Source of the DNA: Rhizodiscina lignyota
Lineage: Eukaryota; Ascomycota; Dothideomycetes; Aulographales; Rhizodiscinaceae
Direction: 5' to 3'
Length of the DNA stretch: 64,000 nt
Assembly: GCA_010015805.1 (NCBI GenBank)
Contig: ML978121.1
Span: 1-64,000 of the forward strand
Shown: positions 54,848 to 64,000 of the stretch, piece by piece
Layout: every line of letters begins with the position of its first letter
Position numbering within the stretch: position 1 is the stretch's first letter
Translations under genes and position numbers: made by a program
Notes under the pieces: model-generated
Databases searched by the model: none
Told to the model about the DNA's origin: nothing
The model's input: only the letters and a program-made list of their open reading frames with translations

Positions 54848-55353
54848 ATTGGGTAAGCTTTTCTTTACGTTTGTTCCCTTTCACATTCTATATTGATTTC
54901 ATCTTCTCCATAGCACTTGTTCCATTGTACGTAGTCCAGTAAGCTGTAACGAGTGTTGGTATAGTCATATTTGTGCGCAGTGTGCAACTCCATGAGGCGG
55001 CCCTTCAAAGCGTGATAACGACGCGTCCGCGGACGGGTTGACTTGCAGGCCAGTTCTGCGACGAGAGAAGTCGCGTGAGTACTGACATAGTACGCGACTC
55101 GAGCAATTCTGGCCATGAACAATATAGTTTGGCCTTCGAGCTAAGTTTCAAGCGCATTGTAAAGACCAGGTGGTGAGATGAATAGAACAGGTTGCAGCCA
55201 CAGCAAAGCCACCTCCACCTCCGTCCACTTGGCCGGGGTCCGCGTCGCGTGTCGTGACTCGCGACACCTTCCATCACACATTGATACCATGCTCTGTTGT
55301 CCTGTAGCGAACTCCTCTTCCATCGTGTCCTCCGCTGCCAGCGGTGAACTCCA
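54848..55353. other. Intergenic region, no recognised feature
   Basis: Contains the MFS 3' UTR and the leader of the F-box-like ORF. Small minus-strand ORFs are not credible. Confidence 0.4.
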
Positions 55354-55719
55354 ATGGATTTTACATTCAACAGCGCCCATCCGCAGTTTCAGAGCGGCCT
55401 CTTCTCCAAGCTGCCGCTCGAAATTCAAGACCAGTGCTACAGAGAGTTGCTTCGGCTTATATATCCTTTCCCTCCTGAACCCAACTATTTCATAACCGAC
55501 CTCACCGCCGGTTCGCGTGGCAATAGGACGCGGTATCTCAACGTTCTCCAAATTACAGCATCTTGCAAAAGGCTTCACGCCGAGATATTCAATCTTATCT
55601 TCCGAGAATCTGTCCTGCACCTCGACATTGGATTTGATTCGCTCTATTGTGAGGATCCTGTACCACTGATGACAATCCCAATCCTTCAGAACCCTTATGT
55701 CTCTTCACACTTCCGTTAA
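55354..55719 (+). CDS. F-box-like fungal protein, short or truncated
   Basis: Single exon, 121 residues. The region FSKLPLEIQDQCYRELL matches the LPxEI(x)nIY..LL motif at the start of many fungal F-box-like or DUF3800-type hypothetical proteins. The following LQITASCKRLHAEIFNLIFRESVLHLD is the usual second helix set. Such proteins are usually 200-350 residues, so the C-terminal part appears lost or spliced on. It ends only 59 bases from the stop of the convergent MFS gene. Function, if any, would be a substrate adaptor of an SCF ligase (inference). Confidence 0.55.
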   Translation: MDFTFNSAHPQFQSGLFSKLPLEIQDQCYRELLRLIYPFPPEPNYFITDLTAGSRGNRTRYLNVLQITASCKRLHAEIFNLIFRESVLHLDIGFDSLYCEDPVPLMTIPILQNPYVSSHFR

Positions 55720-55778
55720 ATCTTATCAATCGCGTCAGCATCCAGAGGAAACCTACACTCCTTGCACGATAATCACAT

Positions 55779-57319
55779 TCAATCAGTCCTTTTCTGCACC
55801 CTCGGCAGACACATCCATGCGATTTCCATCACCACGTAGAGTCCGATGCAAATCGGATTCAGTACCACAGTTCCAAGCCTCTGGGCCAGTGCTCCCGTGA
55901 AGAATGGAAAGACCGCCCCGCCACTGGATCCCATACTTGACGTAAATCCAAGGCTGGAAATCTGCAGCTCCCTCGGGAGTAGCTTTGAGAACACTCCGTT
56001 AGCCACAGGATATACCGGACCCTGGAGCAGCCCGATAACAGCTACGGCAATAGCGTCGCCTATAACATTGGGTAGTAACCACACCATCAGTTGGAATCCT
56101 GCGGATACAGCGATGAGGACAACTAGATAGAGTCTTTCGCCGATGGATTGTGCGGGCCCAACGAGTAGAAAGCGACCCATTGTGATCCCGCCCCAGAAGC
56201 CGCTGGTCACGTAGCCCACATGCGTGGGATCGCCATGACGATAATGGATCAGGAATGAAATGACCCAGCCACTGATAGACACTTCCGCGCCTTGATACGC
56301 GAATATTAGAAGGGCTCCGAGTAAGGTCGTCTTGTTTTTCAAAGCTTTCCGGAGCAAGCTACTTGAGCGCGTCCCATTTTCAGGCGGTAGTCTTGCTTCG
56401 TCACGAGCGTGGAGGAACTGCGTAGCAGGCTCGGTCTCGTGGCCGCGGAATGCCCAAGAGAACATTATGGTACCGAGCATTTGGATGGCGAGCGAGATGA
56501 AATAGAAGAAAGACCATCGGGTACCCGCTGATATCATAGCCGTCGCTATCAGTGGCGCAACAAGTCCTCCAATTCCGTAGAAGCCGTGACCATACCCAAG
56601 GAGTGAGGTTCCATTCACCAGATTCACGATGAAGACATTGTCAAGCGCTAATATCGTCGCAAATGCGAATCCTTGAGAAAATATCAGCCTCTGAATCCCA
56701 TTTGCGATCATGTTCCAGAAACAAACTGACCAAGAACCAAGAATGCCAGAACCACGACAGGAAATGGAGGGCGACATATGAGAGAAACATAAGCTAGCAC
56801 ATTCATCACTCCGCAGCTCCCCAAGACCTTTGCTCTCCCAAATTTTCCTTGAAGCGTATGTACGAATGGTGCTGCGGCAACAAACCCCACTGCATTTGCA
56901 ACGAAAATTAATGATACGATAGCGTACCCGACGTGATAGTACTCTTGCATATATGGGACGAGTGCGCCAGGAGCGCTGTCATTGAGTCCTTGAGTAAAGA
57001 AGCCAATACAGCAAGCAACAAGTCGCCAGCGGTTCATATAAGGGTATTGGATGCTAGGGAGCTCAGGGGTACGTGTTGCAGTATGCGAAGTAGGAGCGGA
57101 GTTGCTCGCCGTGCGCTCGCCCGGTGGCGTGGTGGGCTCTATGGACGTTGGTTCTGCTGGGTGGTGAGATGCTGCCGGCAGTTGCTTGCCCCTTGGGAGC
57201 TGCTCGAGCTCTATGCTATTCGTCTTTCGTGAAGGGGGTCGCTCCGGTTGTGCGAATACCGTGCTCTGATTGTTCTCATGTGAAGTATGCTCGATGAAGA
57301 AGTTTATTTTCGACGTCAT
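55779..57319 (-). CDS. MFS transporter, fucose-permease/Bsc6-like group
   Basis: Exons 57319-56731 and 56671-55779 give 493 residues. A Ser/Thr/Pro-rich cytosolic N-terminus of about 95 residues precedes MNRWRLVACCIGFF, the first helix. Group marks are GLNDSAPGALVPYMQEYY, ALDNVFIVNLVNGT with GFYGIGGLVAPLIAT, YQGAEVSISGWVISFLI, and GLLQGPVYPVANGVF. The 59-bp intron (GTCAGT...branch GCTGAT...AAG) lies between LVL and GFAFATILALDN, completing helix 4. This group includes sugar or small-solute permeases; the substrate is unknown. It is convergent with the F-box-like ORF and in tandem with VPS13, whose stop lies 553 bases upstream of its start. Confidence 0.87.
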
Positions 57320-57872
57320 TTTGGGCGACGGCCTGACGGAAAGCTGAAAAGGGGTGCTTTAACGTCGCATATGCGATACAAACAAGAATTCTCGCTAATT
57401 CTCGCTAATTCTTCTTCTTACGCATCTATCCGCGTCTTGGTAGATGTCGCTGTTAAATTTTAGTTGTTTGTAGAAATCGACCTTGGTACTCCATAATACT
57501 GCGCTAAAAGCGGCCGCTAACTGTCCGAGGTAAAAGGTGGGTACTGTGGCTGATGGTATCACCTACCCACTATACCTAGCATGAGAGCGATCATTATGAT
57601 CTCTCTTAGTTCGAAGGCAATCCGTCTCGGAAGGTCGTGTTGGGGTTATGGGGTAACTTTCTTCTCACATCTTCACAGGGTCACGAGCACTCCGCATTGA
57701 AATGCGGGATCAGTGGTGCAAGGAATTTGATTTACAAATTGGTATCTGGAGGAGAGACATACTCATGCGCGCATTAGGACAAAGGAAAAGAAATGTTTTG
57801 TACTCCAAGCCGACCTCAAAGCCCAACCTACTTCTCCTTGTACTCCACCAATTCACCTTGTGGATAGCCTCC
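57320..57872. promoter_or_regulatory. Upstream region of the MFS gene / 3' side of VPS13
   Basis: Contains the word TCTCGCTAAT twice in tandem (57392-57412), then a pyrimidine stretch. No TATA box was recognised. Confidence 0.4.
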
Positions 57873-60800
57873 TCATCCCTTCGCATTCCATTTATCGTTA
57901 TACGCATTAACCGCAACCGCAATCTGCCGGTAAAGCCAGTTCCTACTTCCCTCATCCTGCACTGGAATGAAAGGTCCATTCGTACCGCCCTTGAGCGTTA
58001 TGCTCATACCCGTACGCTCCTTGCTAATGGTCTGAATATCCTTCAGCGGCACATCCCACTCGGTGGTGAGCTTCTTTGTGCGCACGAGCATCATGCCGTT
58101 GTACGTGAGCATGACGAGCATGTCTTTGCCTGGCAGTTCAAGGTGCGCAATGTAGTCCTCGTTGAAGTACTTTCCATTGTCAAGTGTCTTCAACCAGAAC
58201 TGGCCAAGCGCCTCACGCTGTGAGTACGGGCGGACAATGCCATCGATGCCGATAAATCGCGTGAGACGCACGCGGTCAAGGCCCTCTTGGTCGAAGACGG
58301 TCGTTGTGTTCCGGACGCCTTCGGAGATGTTTGAAGCGAGATCGAAAGCGCCGATCGCAGGTTTCGTTGCAAGACCAAGAAGGCCTTTGCCAACCCCTTT
58401 CACGAATCCAGCTGCACCCTCGCGCTCGGCGCCCTGGAGAGGATGCCGGGCAAGGCCGCCAATGCCGCTGGCAAGACTGTTTGCGAATGCATTTCCGCCA
58501 GATGTGATGCCATAGAGGGCGTGCTTGGGCCTGTTACGCGATCTCGACATTCGGCGCTGGTCTTGGAACTCTTTATCCAATGTAGCAGCAGAGAGACCTT
58601 TTGACATGCTGCCAGTGAACTTAGATACACTGTCCGATATGCCGAACACCGACTTCTTGACGAAGCTCGATGCGCCCTTCGCAATGCCGATGCCAAGCTC
58701 CTGTGGACGATCTGTCATGACCATGCCTTGATACGGCTCGTAGAAAATATCTTGGATACCGGAGCTAACATTGTTGAAAAGACCGACAGGGTTGCCTAGA
58801 AAGTCTGCCGAGCCAATGACAACATGGATCTGTTGTAAGCTCTCTTGGACGTAGTGAGTCTTAATGTTGTTGATGAGCGCGGAAACAGAGACCCGAGCGT
58901 TTTCAAGCATCAGAGCGTTGTATCTGATAGGTGCGTCGTTGACATTTCCGATGGACATTGTCAGGACGTTGACAGCAAACATGAATGGGCTGTTCGATGT
59001 CATAGTATCTTCGGCATTGATGCGCTCAGTCCGGACGAAAGATAGATCGAATTGCATCGGTTGCAGATGTAAGAGTTCGAAGTAAATGTCCTGGCCAGCT
59101 TGTTCTTGCTTTGGTTCTGGAATGTCTAGAGTGTCATCGCACAACTTGCCTTCTTTGGGCTCGGACCAAGAAGCGCCAGGAACCTTTGCGAAGTCCAGCA
59201 GGGCAAAGATGAAGTCCTCATCGATTTCAATGGTCATTTGCTGGAGCAGAACGGTGAAGTATTTGATATACAACACTCCGTACGAGTCATCCTTCACGCG
59301 AGTGATCGCAGAATGCAGGATTGGATGTGCTTCCATCTCTTTTCCGGTCTTTGGCACCACACTTGGGTAGAAAATGATGGGGAAGATACCTCCGTAGAGC
59401 TGATTGTCGATCTGGATCCACTTGATGGTTGACTTGAGCGTCTGGAACAGTGGCGACTCGGTGTACTTCAGTTCAATGTCACGCAGTGTGACATAGACCA
59501 ACTCTTTAAGCTGACTGTTGACGAGCGAAACTCCGATACCCGCAAGTCGAAGCTGTGCAGACATCGTAGTGTCTGTGTCTTGTTCCTTAACCTCGAAGCC
59601 GGTGGCCGTAGACGCTGTGGTGGAGCTCGCGTTCGATTTGACCTTATATAAACTCTTTGACTGTTTGAAATTCGAGAGGACCAAAGTTTGCGTCGGACCA
59701 TCCGCAATAATGTTGATATCGATCGTCTTGCCCCTTGGTGCATCCGGGCCAGGCGGAAGTCGCATGGGCGGTGGATTGCCAATCTCGGCAAGCTTCACCT
59801 GTCTGTCCTTTCCATGAGCGACAAGGATGATCTCCTTGTTCTTTGCTGCTGGGTAATCCCACGCATATGGCATGATACTTCGTGGTGGGAGTCGATATCT
59901 AATGGGCTTCCAGCCAGATCCGCGGTCTTCCTCGTCTTCTTCAATGTACGGGTTGGTCTGGTAGAAGAGAAATTCGGTGTTGCTCTCATTCCTCATAGAG
60001 AACGGCCAATGTTTCGTTTCAACACTGATATGCAAGAAGAGTGTCGCCTGCTCCATGAGGACGTCGATGCGTATCAGTTTCTGCCGTTGGCCGGCCTTCG
60101 CAAGCTTGACATGGACGTTTCCAACATTTGAAATATTGAATGGAGACGACCACTGGTTGTTCACCCCAGGGAAGCAGAGGCAGAGCTGCTGGCCTGCGTT
60201 TTGACGCAACCAACGGAGAGGAAGAAGATCGCCAGGCTTCAGTGTCATAATATCCGAAGATCCGGCACCTTCTTCGCGGATCTGGATATCTTCCTTGAGA
60301 CGGTTCTTTAGGATGAAGCGCGGGGCAATTGTGACGACTTTGGTTAAGTTGTACTGTAATATTATTAGCGCTTCTACACATGCTAGCAGGAGTAAGAAAA
60401 TGAACTTACCTTGCCTTCACCCTCTTCAACCTTAATACCAGCATGCATCTCCGTCCGGCCAGATTGAGATTGCAGACACACACTGTATGTGCTACCAATG
60501 GCATCAAAACTTTGGGGCTTGCTCCATTGCGAATCGCCAATCTTGATCAAAGCACGGTTCTTGCGATCTTCCGTCGGGAACGCGAACATGAAAGGTAGGG
60601 GCTTGCTAGCCTCCGACTCAGTATTGGCGAAGATGCCTTGGCCTGCGGCGGCTTTCGTCGCTCCTAAGAAAGCTTTGCATCGGATATCAATCTCGATACC
60701 GGTTCTGTTGAGGATAACATAGGGACTGTAAACGGTGACCTTGAACGCACCACCACCATCAGGAATCGTGCTGTGTACTAGTCAGTATGGCTATTTTGCT

Positions 60801-63800
60801 CCAGAACCTTCAGGTTGTTAACATACTAATAGTGTAGTTTCAACCTCAAGGCGAGGTCATTGTCGTCCTTGACCACCAGTGTCTTCTCGCGGCGGAAGTT
60901 CTCTCTGTCCGAAGAGTTGATAGTCGTGAACTCGCTCTGCTTGAACGGTGTGTCCTGCATATCAATGCTCATCATAAGCAGATGCGAAAGCTCGACAACG
61001 TGCACAGGGCTAACGCCGCCTTTGCGAAGGAAGTTCGTCCAATCCTTCTTTGTGTTGTGGTCGAAGATGCGGTACTTGAAATCGAACGGTAGCAGATTTT
61101 GCACTTCGACTGGAGCGGCTAGCTTGATACGCATATAAGGATAGACTCTGTGCCACATTAGAATAATCTGGATTGGGGGGCGCTGTGTAAACTTACCCTG
61201 TCAATGGATCTTTCTTGTCAAACGCTGCATTGAGCTGGAAGAAGAAAGGCGGCACACTATCATCATGTTCGCCCTGGCATTGCAACGTTCTCGTGGGTCG
61301 CTTTAGTAGATCCTTCCAAAAGAGCCGCTCGTTGCTCCAGGTATATCCAAATCCTTGATCAGGTCGAACAATGAGCGAGTGCAGGAAAGCTGCACCCACA
61401 GGCGCGGGTCTCGAATCACCAGGAGGAATTTTCTCAATCTTGAGCAAGTGCCCCTCTTCTGGGCTGTACACTCCAATCTCAACCGGTATCTGCGTGTTGT
61501 TTTCCACTAGTAGCGGCGATCTGAACGTGATGTACTTTATGTTATCTTGACCAAGATTGACCTCGACAAGCATGCGGTGAAGGACCTTGTCCTTCCTTGG
61601 CTTGAGATTGTACAGCGTTTCGCCTTCACGGTTAACGGGAATGCGATCGATGCTGTCGAAACCACTAGCCTCAAGGCGGCAGCCAACAATGCCAGTCGCC
61701 CCTTCGGGTGAGAGAGTCTCACGCGTCGTGAGTGGGTCTTCGAACCGCCAAGGGGCTTCATCGCCATCAGCAAGCTTCACAGCGGCGTCATCGTCATCAT
61801 CAGATTTTCCGACGGCCCACACATTCATATCGAAGCCGGTATGATTTCGAATGCGGTACGGCGCATCCATCTTTCGCGGTTTTGAGAGAATATCCTCGTC
61901 CGTTGATAGAAAGTCCACCGATTTGCTCGCAAGCGCAATCGTAGCGGATGTGATTGTGAGCTCCATTGACTTCCGCGAATACAACTCCAGACTCAGCTTA
62001 TCCGGATTCTGCTCCTTGCTCATATGGAAACCCAAATTCCATGGCTCGATGAGCGGCTCCCATGCGGATTTCGAGAAGTTGTAGACATTGAAGAACGTAT
62101 CGATGCTAGTATCAGCGATCATGGCACTTGACCAATCTCTAACTTCGACGGCGAATGCCTTCACACTCCAATCCAGCATCGGTAACTCATGCTTGTCACC
62201 GATCAATACAACCCGGATTCCCTGCATAGAAATCTTCATTTCTTCTCGTCTGATGACACCCGACGCTGACTCCTGCCTCTCGGGGAGAGCTGGGCGTTGC
62301 GTCTTCTTCGAGGATATAGATTTCGCTCTTACACGATTGGTAGTGGAACCTCCAAGAGTAGACTTTTGGCGCTCGCTCTTGCTCTGGCTTTCAATTTGTT
62401 TCAGCTTCTTGGGTCCTTCGTCAGCCATCTTCCCTTCATCGCTGTTCATCTCAGATGCTCGAGTAAAAATCTGCATTGCTAGAAGGATATCGCGCAGAGA
62501 GAGACGTAGCACCAGGGGCTCGATGTCGACATTGATGCTAGTGAGAGACGACTCTTTGCCTTGGTTCCGCATATCCAGGGACGTTTGAATGCTAAAGTCA
62601 TCCAAGATGCGAAGTCTTGTCGTCTCGAACTGATCCATTCGGCAAAGGAACATGCCGATCTTGTCAACTTGCAAAGTCATCGCATGCTGCTTCGCAATTA
62701 AGACCTGCTTCGTGCCGAGGACGATGGCTTCAGAGTTGTATATCGCAGGATTAGCAATCAGAACCACCTGGGCATCGACGACGTTGACGCGGAACGAAAT
62801 GTCCATGCCTCCCTCTTCCGCAGGTTTCTCAGGCTCAGGTGCAGCTGGTCTGTGAGCAATATCTCCAGACTGCATACTGTTGCCGCTCTTTGCCTCATCT
62901 GAGGTCTCCTCTGCTTCCTCTTCTTCTATTTGCAGAGGCTCATCAGTGGCTAGGCCAGCATTGACCCAAGCCTGAACAGCAAAGAGATAGTCGAGCGCAA
63001 GAATAACCCTCGGGCTGTCAACGGTAAGTAGTGCAACAAGATGTCTGTCCTCTCCGCCAGAAATGGATACGCTTGCCATGAATTGCTGCTTGACATCTGT
63101 GTTGATGAGAGACATGATCTTGCGGAACTTATTCGACTCCATCTTCCGACTATCCTTGATAGTGAAAGACTGCACCAGTAACTCCGACTCCAGCGCACCA
63201 TCACTGATCATACGGAGCTTGACACTAGTCTGGTTCAGGGAGAACTTGGACAAACTTGCTGCTTCCAGGTCGCCGATTGGTTCATACTCCTTGCCCTTGA
63301 TGAGTTCGAGGCCCATCGCGCCAACCTTGAAAACGAGGTCGAGCTTGGTCCATTTGTCTGGACCTGTGCCCAGTTCAGGATTTTGGATGGTAGGCTTTAA
63401 CTGTTTGTTCTTCTCGGACTCTTCTTGGTCTGTAAGAGCTCGAGCGGGCTGAACGGTCGCGTCAGGCAGTTCTTCCTCAACCTCCTCTTGGATGTCCTCG
63501 TCAGGATCAGTCTGGAAGGCTGCTGGGATTGACCGCGACAGCTCCAAGGCAAACTTCAGCTGCTCTTGTGTGATCTTGAGATTGATGTCCGACATAGAAC
63601 CGTCGATCTCAAGGTCTGGACGCTCGTACCCAGGCTTGTGCTCGATATACGTTATCTTGAAATCAAGATCAACCTTATCGATCAACTCAAGCTCTTCTGA
63701 TTGGTTGTCTTCGTAGTGGAATAATGACGTCAGACGGGTATTCCTCACACCAGCAGACAGCTTGTTCGCAGTGTCTGCGTCTTTCGAGTCATCAAGCGGT

Positions 63801-64000
63801 TCGAATTTGTTGTTTGCATATATTTCTCCTAAATATGCCGTGACAGAGTCTCGTGCTGGATTTTCCGTCATGACCATCCTGGGGAAGACGACAATTGGGG
63901 ACCTGATGAGGATGTCGAAGTGCATCTTGTTCGCTCGTTCTTGCACCTTGCTGGCCTGTTCGGCTGCTGCTTGGCGGGCCGCATTGAAGATGGCCTGCAT
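57873..64000 (-). CDS. vps13: Vps13 bridge-like lipid transfer protein, C-terminal part (5' end outside window)
   Basis: Exons running off the window (64000-61197), then 61147-60827, 60770-60410 and 60353-57873, give 1,988 residues of a protein usually near 3,100. Vps13 forms a long hydrophobic groove that moves phospholipids between organelles at contact sites. Visible in order are part of the repeating-beta-groove rod; the VAB/SHR-BD segments (YRIRNHTGFDMNVWAVG, LPFDFKYRIFDHNT, YSPYVILNRTG, FLFYQTNPYIEED); then the C-terminal SADFLGNPVGLFNNVSSG, the GLLGLATKPAIGAFDLASN amphipathic block, and the final PH-like domain ending WLYRQIAVAVNAY. The three introns (49, 56 and 56 bp) are at conserved-looking joins (PLTG-VYPYMRIKL, LKLHY-YTIPDGG, GEGK-YNLTK). 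The methionine codon at the window edge is not expected to be the start. Confidence 0.95.

Noticed and set aside
63998-64000. Methionine codon at the window edge as the Vps13 start
   Set aside because: The protein would lack its conserved N-terminal chorein domain; the reading frame clearly continues beyond the window.

Overview
The window is nuclear DNA of a filamentous ascomycete (Pezizomycotina; a Dothideomycete is my best guess, from gene content only). The signs are short spliceosomal introns (mostly 49-72 bp) with GTANGT or GTGAGT type donors, CTAAC or CTGAC branch sites and AG acceptors; Zn(II)2Cys6 regulators; fungal families such as CYP52-type P450s, Psd1, Rdh54, Ipk1 and Vps13; and a repeat tract that looks altered by repeat-induced point mutation (RIP). 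I placed introns by reading frame, splice signals and remembered family alignments. No tRNA, rRNA or CRISPR array was seen.

Layout. 1-2.7 kb is a gene-free, TA-rich repeat tract: direct copies that differ mainly by C/T and G/A transitions, one copy with an inverted core, three compact hairpins and four TCACGTGA octamers. 2.8-15.3 kb holds a CYP52-like P450, a divergent but complete succinate dehydrogenase flavoprotein gene, and the housekeeping genes RDH54, PSD1 and an AAA+ ATPase. 16.4-21 kb has a MYND protein and three uncharacterised fungal genes. 21.4-29 kb has a Zn2Cys6 activator, an unknown gene, a 6PGDH/3-hydroxyisobutyrate-dehydrogenase-type enzyme and, divergent from it, an amidohydrolase; this could be a small catabolic group. 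29.9-31.1 kb is a metallophosphoesterase. 31.5-36.8 kb is a redox trio: an extended SDR and an aldo-keto reductase on a shared promoter, and a second Zn2Cys6 regulator.

37.5-42.3 kb has a Herp-like ubiquitin-domain membrane protein and the splicing factor Prp38. A third Zn2Cys6 regulator lies at 43.8-46.4 kb. 46.5-50.2 kb is a zone of decay: an MFS transporter and a heparan-N-sulfatase-like gene each keep their ends but have lost the middle. 50.4-57.3 kb has Ipk1, two MFS transporters of different families and a truncated F-box-like ORF. 57.9-64 kb is the C-terminal two thirds or so of Vps13, which runs off the window.

I see no clearly new multi-gene system. The items most worth following are the extra-looking SDH1, the paired internally deleted relics at 47-49 kb, and the architecture of the first 2.7 kb.
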